Assembly (NCBI GenBank): GCA_963751395.1 | Contig: CAVVUC010000002.1 | Location: 682,001 to 746,000, forward strand | Reading direction: 5' to 3' | Length of the DNA: 64,000 bases | Source of the DNA: CAVVUC01 sp963751395 | GTDB taxonomy: Bacteria > Verrucomicrobiota > Verrucomicrobiia > Chthoniobacterales > Chthoniobacteraceae | Shown here: piece after piece, positions 17,104 to 26,384 of the stretch | Position numbering within the stretch: the stretch's first letter is position 1 | Layout: each line of letters starts with the position of its first letter | Program-made: the position numbers and the translations under genes | The notes under the pieces: model-generated | The model's database searches: none | Seen by the model: only the letters and a program-made list of their open reading frames with translations | Told to the model about the DNA's origin: nothing

Positions 17104-18474
17104 TCAGGCCGCTGGAGCCGCCGGTGCCTTGTCGAACCTTGCGTGTATGATTTCGCGCAACTTCTCCTTCACCAGATCGTCACTCAGACGATCCACGGTT
17201 TCGCTCAGGAAGCCGGCCACAATCAATTGCTGCGCGACTTTTTTCGAGATGCCTCGCGCTTGCATATAGAACAGCTCTTCTTCGTCGATCTGCCCGGAAG
17301 TCGCGCCGTGCGTGCAGCGGACATCGTCCGCGAGGATTTCGAGGCCGGGCATGGAGTTGGCCTCGGCGTCGTCGGACAAGAGCAGGTTGCGCACTTTCTG
17401 GTAGGCATCGGTGTGATGCGCGTGCGGTTCGACACGAATCAATCCGGCGAAGATCGTGCGCGCCTTGTCGTCGAGCGAGTTTTTGTAAAGAAGGTCGCTG
17501 GCCGTGTTGGGGACCTGGTGATCCTGAAGGGTCCGCTGATCGAACTCCTGATCGTCCTCCGCGACCGACACCGCGAGCATGTCGCTGCGTCCGCCCTCGC
17601 CCGTGAGCCGGCTCACGCTCTCATTGCGCGCGTAGGAGCCGCCGAAGTTGAGGTTCACGCTCGTCGCTGTCGCATCGCGTCCGACAACAGTTGAGTTGAT
17701 TTGGAACGCGAGGGCTTTGCGGCTCCAGTTTTGGACGCAGATGTAATTCAGCTTTGCGCCAGTTTCGAGGTAGAGGTCGTTGACCCCGCATGCGAAGCCG
17801 GGGGCTTCCATGTCGGATGATTCGAAGTAGTCGATGAGCGTGACCTTGCTGTTCTCGCCTGCGATCAGCAGCGTGTGGGGAAAGGTCGAGCCGTTCGAGC
17901 CGTCGAGCCAATGGAAGATTTCGATCGGCAGTTCTATTTCGACGTTGCGCGGGACGAAGAGGAACGTCCCCGACTTCACCCACGCCTTGTGAAGCGCGGC
18001 AAATTTCTTCGAGCCGAGCACCACTTCCTGCGTCATGAAATGCTTGCGAAAAACCTCCTCGTGCTCAACGGCGGCACGCTCGATCGGTTCCCAGATCACT
18101 CCCTGGCGTTTGAGGTCATCCGAGAGAACTTCGCGCTGCAGGAGTTGATCGTTCGCGAAAATCATCCGGCCTGCGGTTTCTTTCATGCCGAGCGAGCGCT
18201 GGATGAGCGCGTCACGGTGAGCGTCGGAAACCGGCAGCGGCCTGCTGAACTGCGAAATGTCGATCGCTTTGGTGGACGCAAAGCGCCACGCCTCATCGGT
18301 GCGCTGAGGCATGGGCAGTGACTTGAAAGTTTCCCATCCCTCGAATTGCAACTGGCGGAACCAATCCGCGAAAGCGTGGTTTTCCAGTGCATCCGGTCCG
18401 CCCATGACGATCAAGCTGGCTTCGTCGTGGTTGATTCGCTCGCGTTCTTCAATGGATGTAATACATGTGGTCAT
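17104..18474 (-). CDS. sufD: Fe-S cluster assembly protein SufD
   Basis: SufD (456 residues) pairs with SufB in the SufBC2D scaffold that builds [Fe-S] clusters in the cytoplasm. Visible features: WFRQLQFEGWETFKSLPMP and TDEAWRFAS at the N-terminus, a beta-helix core, the C-terminal signature HHTDAYQKVRNLLLSDDAEA, then ADDVRCTHGAT and FYMQARGISK. The frame is intact, unlike sufB and sufC. Its ATG overlaps the stop of the upstream nucleotidyltransferase (ATGA), so the insert between sufB and sufD is translationally coupled to both. Confidence 0.93.
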   Translation of the reverse strand: MTTCITSIEERERINHDEASLIVMGGPDALENHAFADWFRQLQFEGWETFKSLPMPQRTDEAWRFASTKAIDISQFSRPLPVSDAHRDALIQRSLGMKETAGRMIFANDQLLQREVLSDDLKRQGVIWEPIERAAVEHEEVFRKHFMTQEVVLGSKKFAALHKAWVKSGTFLFVPRNVEIELPIEIFHWLDGSNGSTFPHTLLIAGENSKVTLIDYFESSDMEAPGFACGVNDLYLETGAKLNYICVQNWSRKALAFQINSTVVGRDATATSVNLNFGGSYARNESVSRLTGEGGRSDMLAVSVAEDDQEFDQRTLQDHQVPNTASDLLYKNSLDDKARTIFAGLIRVEPHAHHTDAYQKVRNLLLSDDAEANSMPGLEILADDVRCTHGATSGQIDEEELFYMQARGISKKVAQQLIVAGFLSETVDRLSDDLVKEKLREIIHARFDKAPAAPAA

Positions 18475-18989
18475 TTTTGTTCGTTACGTTCAATTTCATG
18501 CGCGCTTCGCAGCGGCCGCGGATTCGCACGCTCATACTCCTGCCGGAAATCTTCGAGCAGCGGCAGATCGATCATGTCCTTTTCCCGTCCGCTCGCCCGC
18601 TTGCTGGCGATGATGTCGTTCAGCGAGGCTACGGGCAGGTCTTGATAAACGACGCGGCGCGCGCGCGCTTCGGCGAAACTCGCGATCCCGTCGGGTGCGA
18701 AAACAAGATCAATATCAAACGGACCGTTCTTGAGTTGCACAAAATCACGACCGGCAATGACGTCCCTCTCAAGTTGTTCATCGAGGTCGAATCCAAGTTC
18801 TTTCAAGGCTGTAACGATTCTTCGTCCGTTCGCCGGGTCTTTGGCTGGAAAGACATCGACGTCTTGGGTCGTCCCCGGATAGCCAAGCACAATCGCACCG
18901 CTCTTGCCTATGAAAAGGTAGTCCACGCCGGCATCACCGAATGCCCGCGCAAGATCACTGGCGATGGAAACTCTAAACGGCTGTGCCAC
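18471..18989 (-). CDS. Nucleotidyltransferase-fold protein inside the suf operon
   Basis: A 172-residue protein with a DNA polymerase beta-like nucleotidyltransferase core: YLFIGKSGAIVLGYPGTTQDVDVFP, where G(K)SG and DxD are the expected nucleotide and metal motifs, a further FDIDLVF Asp pair, and SLNDIIASKRASGREKDMIDL typical of MNT/AbiEii-like and DUF6036-type enzymes. Such proteins often belong to toxin-antitoxin pairs. It overlaps the small upstream ORF by 17 bp and sufD by 4 bp. Its position between sufB and sufD is unusual; whether it acts on Fe-S assembly or is a passenger module is unknown. Confidence 0.7.
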   Translation of the reverse strand: MAQPFRVSIASDLARAFGDAGVDYLFIGKSGAIVLGYPGTTQDVDVFPAKDPANGRRIVTALKELGFDLDEQLERDVIAGRDFVQLKNGPFDIDLVFAPDGIASFAEARARRVVYQDLPVASLNDIIASKRASGREKDMIDLPLLEDFRQEYERANPRPLRSAHEIERNEQK

Positions 18990-19212
18990 CTTGGGAACGG
19001 GCTAGTTTGTAGCCGAGATAACGCGGCAAATTTTCGTTGCACCAATCGCGATACTCCGCAGTCGAATGAAAAACACGATAGGGTGCGTCATCAAGGACGG
19101 GTTTGTAGGTTGAGACAAAGCCGTAGCGCTCTCTCAATTCCATTGGCCGCTGCATTTGACGCCGACACTGGTCGCGAAACAGTTCGTGTTCGTCTCCGGC
19201 GCGCGTGATCAT
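18973..19212 (-). CDS. Small conserved-looking protein coupled to sufB
   Basis: A 79-residue ORF starting ATGATC, whose start overlaps the sufB stop (ATGA at 19209-19212) and whose end overlaps the nucleotidyltransferase gene. It contains MELRERYGFVSTYK and EYRDWCNENLPRYLGYKLA and has no membrane segment. I do not recognise the family. By position and overlap it may be the partner (for instance the antitoxin) of the nucleotidyltransferase. The frame is intact although sufB next to it is broken. Confidence 0.6.
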   Translation of the reverse strand: MITRAGDEHELFRDQCRRQMQRPMELRERYGFVSTYKPVLDDAPYRVFHSTAEYRDWCNENLPRYLGYKLARSQGGTAV

Positions 19213-20631
19213 CCGACGCTTCCCTCCATTTCGAGATCGATGAGGCGTTTCAGCTCGACGCTGTATTCCATCGGAAACTGGCGCACGAGATCGTTGACGA
19301 ATCCGTTGACGCTCAAGCTCATCGCCTGGCCCTCGGTGAGCCCGCGCTGCATGCATGTAAAAAATCTGCTCGGCGCTGACCTGGCTGACGCTGGCCTCGT
19401 GCTGAACGGCGTTGCCCGTGCCGCGCACGGTGATGGCCGGATAAGTGTCGGTGCGGCTGGTGGTGTTGATGAGCAGCGCGTCGCACTCGGTGTTGTTCTT
19501 GCAGCCCTTGAGGTGCTTCGGGCACATGGACGAGGCCCGCGATAGGTCGCGCGGCCTTTGCCGATGCTGATGCTTTTCGAGATGATGTTGCTGGTCGTCT
19601 CGTCGGCGGCGTGAATCATTTTCGCGCCGGTGTCCTGGTGCTGGCCGTCGCCCGCCAGCGCGATGGAGATGACTTCGCCGCGCGCCTTGCGGCCTTTCAT
19701 CACGACGCCCGGATATTTCATCGTGAGCCGCGAACCGATGTTGCAGTCGATCCATTTCACCTCGGCTTCCTCGTGCGCGATGCCGCGTTTGGTCACGAGG
19801 TTGAAAACATTCGCGCTCCAGTTTTGCACGGTGATGTATTGGATCTTCGCGCCTTTCATGGCGACGAGTTCGACGACCGCGCTGTGCAGCGTGGCCGTCT
19901 CGAATTTCGGCGCAGTGCAGCCCTCCATATACATCACCTCCGCAGCCTTCGTCGGCGATGATGAGCGTGCGCTCGAACTGGCCGAAGTTCTCCGCGTTGA
20001 TGCGGAAGTAAGCCTGTAGCGGATGCTTCACCTTCACTCCCGGCGGGACGTAGATGAACGAGCCGCCGCTGAAGACCGCGCTGTTGAGCGCGCTGAATTT
20101 GTTGTCGCCGGTCGGGATGACTTTGCCGAACCACTTCCGGAAAATCTCCGGGTGTTTCTTCAAGCCCTCGGTCGAGCCGACGAAGATCACGCCTTGATCG
20201 CCGACGGCTTTCTTGATGTTGGAGTAAACCGCCTCGCTGTCGAATTGCGCTTCGACGCCGGCGAGGAATTTTCGTTCCTGCTCCGGAATGCCGAGCCGCT
20301 CGAAGGTGCGCTTCATGTCCTCCGGCACATCGTCCCACGACTCGCGGCTCGCCTGTGTGCCCGTGCGAGAGGTAGTAGCGGATTTTGTCGAAGATCGATG
20401 TTCTCGAGATCCTTGCTCGCCCAGTGGGTCGGCATCGGTTTTGCCTCGAACACTTTCGAGCGCTTGCTGCCGGAAATCGCGCACCCAGTCGGGATCTTCC
20501 TTTGACGTCGCTGATGTAATCGAATCGTCGTCTCGCTGAGGCCGACGCCGGCATCGAGCGTGTATTCCATGTCGTAATGGAAATCGCCGACGCTGCGATC
20601 GATGTCGATGGTTGGTGTTTCGGTCAGGCAT
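19209..20631 (-). CDS. sufB: Fe-S cluster assembly protein SufB (frame broken by single-base insertions)
   Basis: SufB is the scaffold subunit of SufBC2D. The encoded protein is clear over the full family length (about 470 residues) but only if about ten single extra bases are removed, near 20626, 20519, 20500, 20454, 20393, 20361, 19943, 19536, 19519 and 19351. Between them every segment matches SufB: SRESWDDVPEDMKRTFERLG, FSGGSFIYVPPGVKVKHPLQ, QYITVQNWSANVFNLVTKRG, HLKGCKNN, then VNGFVNDLVRQFPMEYSVEL at the intact C-terminus. Removing the base near 20626 gives a start MPTETPTI. The protein would be inactive as written. Because the residues are otherwise fully conserved, I infer consensus error rather than decay. 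Confidence 0.85.
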
Positions 20632-20649
20632 TGGTTTTTCCTCTCGCTT

Positions 20650-21412
20650 TTATGCAGTTGCCGGTTCTTCTTCTTTCGACCCAGTCGTAGCCTTTCGCCT
20701 CGAGTTCGAGCGCGAGATCTTTTCCGCCGCTGCAGAACGATCCGGCCCTGCACCATCACGTGGACGTAATCCGGCACGATGTAGTCGAGCAGGCGCTGGT
20801 AATGCGTGATGAGCAGGATGCCGAGGTCCGGTCCGCGCAGCGCGTTCACGCCGGCGGAGACGATCTTGAGCGCGTCGATGTCGAGGCCGCTGTCGGTCTC
20901 GTCGAGAATGGCGTATTTCGGTTCGAGCATCGCCATCTGCAGAATCTCGCAGCGCTTCTTTTCGCCGCCGGAGAAGCCTTCGTTCACCGAGCGCGAGGTG
21001 AAAGCGCGCGGGATTTCCAGCAAATCCATTTTCTCGTAAAGATGCTGGTAGTATTCCGTCGCCTCGAGTTCCTCGCCCTCCGGCAAGACGCGCCTGCAAG
21101 GCCGCGCGCAGGAAGTTGGCGATGGTCACGCCGGGGATTTCCATCGGGTATTGGAACGCGAGGAAAAGCCCTCTGCGCGCGCGCTCGTCGGGTTCGAGTC
21201 CGAGAATGTTCTCGCCGTCCATGAGCACTTCGCCGCGACGTGACGGTGTAGTCGGGATGGCCGCCGAGCACTTTCGCGAGCGTGCTTTTGCCGGAGCCGT
21301 TCGGCCCCATGATGGCGTGGACTTTCCCTCGCTCGATTTCCAGGCTCAGGCCGCGGACGATTTCCTGTCCGGCCACATTCACATGCAGATCGTTGATGAC
21401 TAATGAACTCAT
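20650..21412 (-). CDS. sufC: SufC ATPase (frame broken by single-base insertions)
   Basis: SufC is the ABC-type ATPase of the SufBC2D complex. The N-terminus (MSSLVINDLHVNVAGQEIVR) and Walker A (GPNGSGKST) are in one frame; extra bases near 21236, 21086, 20734 and 20675 move the rest. Restored segments: GEVLMDGENILGLEPDERAR, FLAFQYPMEIPGV, NEGFSGGEKKRCEILQMAML (ABC signature), ILDETDSGLDIDALK (Walker B) and LLITHYQRLLDYI. Full length would be about 252 residues, normal for SufC. The start overlaps the fur-like gene stop (ATGA) and sufB follows after 18 bp, so this is one operon. Confidence 0.87.
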
Positions 21413-21872
21413 AGTTTCGTTTTACGTTTCGCAGTCGTTTTTGGTTTCGCGCAGTCGGGGCATAACCCGCGCAACGCCACTTCGTGATGGGACACGACCG
21501 CATTGCGCGGCAATTCCCACATTTGATCGAGCATGGCCTTCTGCTTCAACGGCAGATCGATGATCGCATCCGCACTCCGTCGCAGAAAAAGTGGCCGTGC
21601 GGTTCAAGGTTCGGGCAGTAACGCGAAGGCGCACGGTCGAGATTCACGTGCCTGACCAGGCCGCATTCGGTCAGCGTCTCAAGGCAGTTGTAAACCGTGG
21701 CCAGCGAGATGTTGGGCATCCTGCCTTTCACCCGCATGAATACTTCCACCGCGGTTGGATGATCCCGTTTCACCATCAATGCGTCATAGACTTCGCGGCG
21801 CTGCGTGGTGAAACGGAATCCACGTTCATGGATCGTCTCGTCGCACGATTTAGTCTCGATTTTCCTTTGCAT
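21409..21872 (-). CDS. Fur-family regulator leading the suf operon (two inserted bases)
   Basis: A metal-dependent winged-helix regulator of the Fur/PerR family. The N-terminal 100 residues show the family pattern RGFRFTTQRREVYDAL, HPTAVEVFMRVKGRMPNISL, ATVYNCLETLTECGLV and HGHFFCDG. Two extra bases near 21570 and 21576 shift the frame; restored, it continues CDAIIDLP and ends LCPDCAKPK, giving the two Cys pairs of a structural zinc site. It is the first gene of the suf operon and its stop overlaps the sufC start. Fe-S assembly is usually controlled by IscR or SufR, so control by an iron or peroxide sensor is plausible here. PerR, Fur and Zur types cannot be separated by eye. Confidence 0.82.
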
Positions 21873-22036
21873 TTGGCGACGGGAATATGGCGGCTATCTT
21901 CGCTTTATCAAGAACAATTCTAAATAAAAAATGAGATCCGCTTGTTCCCGGGCTCGATGCGAATGCCATGCACAATCGTCTTGGCGCTCATTTGTGATGT
22001 TGGCTTCGTCGCGGCTCGGGATAGTATGAATGCGCC

Positions 22037-23029
22037 ATGAAAAAAGTAAGAGCGATTGTTTACCACGAATACGGTGATCCAGCGGAAGTTGTGCGGTTGG
22101 AAGATCGTGAGATTCCCGAATTGCAGCCGAATGAAGTGCTGGTTGAAATGAAGGCGGCACCGATCAATCCCGCAGACCTCAACATGATCGAGGGCAAATA
22201 CGCAATCCGTGCCGAATTGCCTGCGGTGCCTGGATTGGAAGGTGCGGGAGTTGTTGTTGCAACGGGCTCTGCCGTGGAAAACTTGAAAACGGGTGCGCTG
22301 GTTATTCCTTTGGGTGCGTTTGGAACGTGGCGCGAGGCGGGCGTGGTTGCAGCGGACAAGTTGATCGTCGTGCCGCCTGATATTGCGCCGGAACAGGCGG
22401 CCATGTTGAGGGTTAATCCGCCGACCGCATGGCGCATGTTGCACGATTTCGTTGCGCTGAAACCGGGCGATTGGGTTCTCCAAAACGCGGCGAATTCAGG
22501 CGTGGGCGTCGCGGTCATTCAAATCGCGAAGGCGCTCGGACTTCGAACCGTGAATGTCGTGCGCCGGCCCGAATTGATCGACGAACTCAAAGCCCTCGGC
22601 GGGGATGTCGTGCTTTGCGACGGCGAGGAGTTGCCGAAAGAAATCGCCGAACTCACAGGTGGCGCGAAAATCTTGCTCGCGCTGAATGCCGTCGGTGGCG
22701 AAAGCGCGCTGCATCTTGCAAACTCGCTCGCTCGTGGAGGCACGATCGTTACTTATGGAGCGATGAGCCGCCAGCCGCTTCGGATTCCCAACGGTCTTCT
22801 CATTTTCAAGGACCTCCGCTGGCGCGGATGCTGGGTGACACGCTGGTATCAGAGCGCGATGAAGGAGGAGCGCGACGCGATGTTCGCGCAGTTGTTCCCG
22901 ATGGCTCAACGCGGGCTTTTGAACAGCAAGATTGAAAGGACGTTTTCGATCCACGAAGCGAAAGCGGCAATTCAGCGCGCACAGCAAGGCAGTCGCGCGG
23001 GGAAGATCGTTTTCGAGTTCAACCGCTGA
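22037..23029 (+). CDS. Enoyl reductase, MECR/ETR-like medium-chain dehydrogenase
   Basis: A 330-residue medium-chain dehydrogenase/reductase without zinc ligands. The MECR-type features are INPADLNMIEGKYAI with the conserved Tyr, PGLEGAGVVVATG, LRVNPPTAWRMLHDFV, and the NADPH loop NAANSGVGVAVIQIAKALGL. Relatives reduce trans-2-enoyl-CoA or -ACP with NADPH in fatty-acid synthesis; a quinone-reductase role is the main alternative. It starts at ATG 22037 with a 164-bp upstream gap from the divergent fur gene. The downstream mannosidase is unrelated. Confidence 0.8.
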   Translation: MKKVRAIVYHEYGDPAEVVRLEDREIPELQPNEVLVEMKAAPINPADLNMIEGKYAIRAELPAVPGLEGAGVVVATGSAVENLKTGALVIPLGAFGTWREAGVVAADKLIVVPPDIAPEQAAMLRVNPPTAWRMLHDFVALKPGDWVLQNAANSGVGVAVIQIAKALGLRTVNVVRRPELIDELKALGGDVVLCDGEELPKEIAELTGGAKILLALNAVGGESALHLANSLARGGTIVTYGAMSRQPLRIPNGLLIFKDLRWRGCWVTRWYQSAMKEERDAMFAQLFPMAQRGLLNSKIERTFSIHEAKAAIQRAQQGSRAGKIVFEFNR

Positions 23030-23132
23030 GAATTCCGTGTCGAAATGACCGGCTGAAGTTTGCGGCGCAAGCCCGCTCGCGGTCACCCTCGACATGATCG
23101 TTCCATTTTGATTACAACGACTCCCCTCGATC

Positions 23133-26100
23133 ATGCATAAACACCGCACCGTCACCGAAGGCCGCATCGTCGGCACGCTCAACCGGATTTGGAAGTTGGT
23201 TCACACTCCGGCGGCTCCGCTGCAAATCGAGGCCCACCATCTGTGCGGCGAACCTGTGCCGCTGGCCGAGGCCATGCAGAAAACGTTTCTTCCGTTTGCG
23301 GTCGGGGATGAATGGGGGCCGGCCTGGGACACAACCTGGTTTCGCTTTTCGGGAGCGATCCCGTCCGAATGGAGAGGGCGCGAAGTCGTGGCGCTCGTGG
23401 GCATCGGTGCGCGGGCGGGCGAGGGGTTCACTGCGGAGGGATTGGTTTGGCGGAATGACGCGGCCGTGACGGCGATCAATGTCAATCGCGCGACAGTTCC
23501 ACTCGTTAAGAGCGCGGGCGGAGGGGAGTATTTCGACTTTTACGTCGAGGCGGCGTCGAACCCGACGACCGATCTTTACAAGGCCAGCGTTCCCGGCGTG
23601 GATCCTGCGCGCAAGCCGCTGTTCTCGCTAGAGCGCGCTGAGATCGCGTGCTTCAACCGCGAAACCTACGACTTTTACTGCGACTTCAAAGTGGCCCAGG
23701 AGGCGATGTTTGCGCTGCCTGAAAACTCTGCGCGTCGCGGCCAGTTGCTTTACGCGCTCAACAATGCGGCGAATCTTTTCGACGAAGACAAACCTGCATC
23801 GATCGCTGCCGCCCGCGCGGAGATCGCCGGGGTCCTGGGGAAACGCAACGGCGACACGGCGCATCAAGTCTCAGCGATCGGCCACGCGCACATTGACACC
23901 GCGTGGCTCTGGCCGTTGCGCGAGACGATTCGCAAATGCGCGCGCACTTTCGTCACCGCGCTTGCCTATATGGAGGAGCATCCCGACTACGTTTTCGGGT
24001 GTTCGCAGCCGCAGCATTATGCGTGGATGAAGGAGTTCTACCCTGCGATTTACGAGGGGATAAAGAAGGCCGTCGCGCGCGGACAGTGGGAGCCTCTTGG
24101 CGCGATGTGGGTCGAGGCCGACTGCAACATTCCTTCCGGCGAATCGCTGGTGCGCCAGATTCTGCACGGGAAGAATTTCTTCCTGGATGAATTCGGCATC
24201 GACTCGAATGCGCTCTGGCTGCCTGATGTGTTCGGCTACTGTGCGTCTCTGCCTCAAATCCTGCAAAAGGCGGGCGTGAAGTATTTCGTGACGCAAAAAA
24301 TTTCGTGGAACCAGTTCAACGACTTTCCGCATCACACTTTTCTGTGGGAGGGAATCGATGGCTCGCAAGTCTTTGCGCACTTTCCGCCGTCCGACACCTA
24401 CAACGGCGACTTCACTCCGCAGCAAATCGTTGCCGGCGTGGAGAATTTTCGCGACCACGATCGCGCCACCCGCTCGCTTTACATCTACGGTTACGGCGAC
24501 GGCGGAGGTGGTCCGACTCCGCAAATGCTCGAAGCTGCGCGCCGTCTCGGCGATTTCGAGGGCATGCCAAAGATAACCCAGGAAAAGGTCGGGGCTTTTC
24601 TTTCCAAGGCTGAAGCGGACGCGCGCGACCTGCAGGTCTGGTGCGGCGAGCTTTATTTGGAGTTGCATCGCGGCACTTACACAACGCATTCGCGCATCAA
24701 AAAAAGCAACCGCCAGAACGAGGTGCTGCTGCACGACGCCGAGTTCTTCGATGTCGTGGCCGGTTGTGTTTCGGAGCAGCCCGCGCCGCCGCTGGCGCCG
24801 GTCGAGGACCGGGCTGTTTACGACGTGAGCGGAAAAGACGCGCAGACGAGCGCGGCGTATCTCGACCGGGCCTGGAAGCTTCTCTTGCTGAATCAATTTC
24901 ACGACATCATTCCCGGCACTTCGATCAACTGGGTTTACTGGGACTCCGAGACGGATCACGCGACTGTCCGCAAACTCGGGCTTGGTGTTCTGGACTCGGC
25001 ACGGCAGCAATTGCTCGCGATGATCGACACGAGCAAGTTCAAACGGCCCTACGTCGTCTTCAATACATGCAGCCATGCGCGCGATGCGGTGATCTCACTG
25101 CCTTACAAACACATCGCGTATCACGATTTTTCATCGGCAATTCTACGCGATGAAATGGTTTCGATGCCGGATGGCTCGCCGATCCACGTTCATGCTCCTG
25201 CTTGTGGCTATGCCGTCATCGAGGGCAGCGAAGAACGTCCCGTGTCGTCGTTCGCGCAGCCGGTGCAGGTGACGAAAACAGAAAGCCAGGTTGTTGTGGA
25301 CAACGGCATCCTGAACATCGTCTTCGATGCGAATGGATTCATCACAAGCATCTTCGACAGCCGCGTTCATCGCGAGGTGCTCGCGCCGGGAAGTCGCGCG
25401 AATGTTTTCCAACTGCACAAGGATTTGCCCAACCAATACGACGCGTGGGACGTGGACGTGTTCTATCGCGAATCGTGCGAGGAGATTGCGGATTTGCAGG
25501 GCATCCATGTGTTGGAAAGCACGGAGCTGCGCGCGACCATCACCGTCCTCCGCAAGTTTGGAAAATCGAAGGTGTCGCAGAACATCACGATTCGAGCCGG
25601 TTCTCCGCGCATCGATTTTCACACCGAAGTCGATTGGCAGGAGGAGCATCAGTTTTTGAAAGTGGCCTTCCCGGTCAACGTCCGTTCGCCGCGCGCGACC
25701 TACGAGATCCAGTACGGCAATGTCGAGCGCCCGACGCATTACAACACGAGCTGGGATCTCGCGCGCTTCGAGGTTTGTGCGCAGAAATGGGCGGACTTGT
25801 CGGAGGGCGACTACGGTGTCGCGCTCATCAACGACTGCAAGTATGGCTACGACATTTACGGGAACGTGATGCGCCTGAGCCTGCTGCGAGCGCCCACCAC
25901 GCCGGATCCCGTGGCTGATCGCGGGAGGCACATCTTTACTTATGCGCTGCTTCCGCACGTCGGCGACCACCGCCAGGGACAAGTGGTGCAGCAAGCCTAC
26001 GCGCTCAACAATCCGCTGCAGATCGTTCCTGCGGACGTGCATGAGGGATCGCTGCCCGAATCGCAGAGTTTCTTCGAGGTTGATCGCGTTGGAGTTGTCA

Positions 26101-26342
26101 TCGAGGCGGTGAAAAAGGCGGAGCGGGAGAACGCGATCATCGTCCGGCTTTACGAGGCGCACGGCAATCGCGGAGACCTCACACTGCGGACGCCGCTTCC
26201 GTTCAAGCAGGCGTTCACTGCCGACTTGATGGAGCGGACTTTGGAAGAGATCAAGTTGTCGGACGGCGAGGTGACTTTGAGCATTGAGCCGTTCGAAATA
26301 ATGACGCTGAAGTTTTCGATCGAAGAGAAGAAGCCAGCCTGA
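23133..26342 (+). CDS. Alpha-mannosidase, GH38
   Basis: A 1069-residue GH38 enzyme that releases alpha-mannosyl residues. The catalytic domain starts near residue 245 with SAIGHAHIDTAWLWPLRET (zinc-binding His/Asp) and continues with MWVEADCNIPSGESLVRQ and NALWLPDVFGYCASLPQI, where the Asp of LPDVFG is the expected nucleophile. The mid-domain helix bundle (LLLNQFHDIIPGTSI) and C-terminal beta domains (YEIQYGNVERPTHYNT) follow. There is no obvious signal peptide, so it is probably cytoplasmic. It stands alone between the enoyl reductase and xseA. Its frame is intact over more than 3 kb, which shows that the indel problem in this window is local. Confidence 0.92.
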   Translation: MHKHRTVTEGRIVGTLNRIWKLVHTPAAPLQIEAHHLCGEPVPLAEAMQKTFLPFAVGDEWGPAWDTTWFRFSGAIPSEWRGREVVALVGIGARAGEGFTAEGLVWRNDAAVTAINVNRATVPLVKSAGGGEYFDFYVEAASNPTTDLYKASVPGVDPARKPLFSLERAEIACFNRETYDFYCDFKVAQEAMFALPENSARRGQLLYALNNAANLFDEDKPASIAAARAEIAGVLGKRNGDTAHQVSAIGHAHIDTAWLWPLRETIRKCARTFVTALAYMEEHPDYVFGCSQPQHYAWMKEFYPAIYEGIKKAVARGQWEPLGAMWVEADCNIPSGESLVRQILHGKNFFLDEFGIDSNALWLPDVFGYCASLPQILQKAGVKYFVTQKISWNQFNDFPHHTFLWEGIDGSQVFAHFPPSDTYNGDFTPQQIVAGVENFRDHDRATRSLYIYGYGDGGGGPTPQMLEAARRLGDFEGMPKITQEKVGAFLSKAEADARDLQVWCGELYLELHRGTYTTHSRIKKSNRQNEVLLHDAEFFDVVAGCVSEQPAPPLAPVEDRAVYDVSGKDAQTSAAYLDRAWKLLLLNQFHDIIPGTSINWVYWDSETDHATVRKLGLGVLDSARQQLLAMIDTSKFKRPYVVFNTCSHARDAVISLPYKHIAYHDFSSAILRDEMVSMPDGSPIHVHAPACGYAVIEGSEERPVSSFAQPVQVTKTESQVVVDNGILNIVFDANGFITSIFDSRVHREVLAPGSRANVFQLHKDLPNQYDAWDVDVFYRESCEEIADLQGIHVLESTELRATITVLRKFGKSKVSQNITIRAGSPRIDFHTEVDWQEEHQFLKVAFPVNVRSPRATYEIQYGNVERPTHYNTSWDLARFEVCAQKWADLSEGDYGVALINDCKYGYDIYGNVMRLSLLRAPTTPDPVADRGRHIFTYALLPHVGDHRQGQVVQQAYALNNPLQIVPADVHEGSLPESQSFFEVDRVGVVIEAVKKAERENAIIVRLYEAHGNRGDLTLRTPLPFKQAFTADLMERTLEEIKLSDGEVTLSIEPFEIMTLKFSIEEKKPA

Positions 26343-26384
26343 GCCGTCTTGCGCCGTGCCGGAAATCGCCAGGAGCCAAAGGTA

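Noticed and set aside
19209..21872. Programmed ribosomal frameshifting in suf genes
   Set aside because: There are too many shift sites, no common slippery sequence and no following structure; sequence error explains them better.
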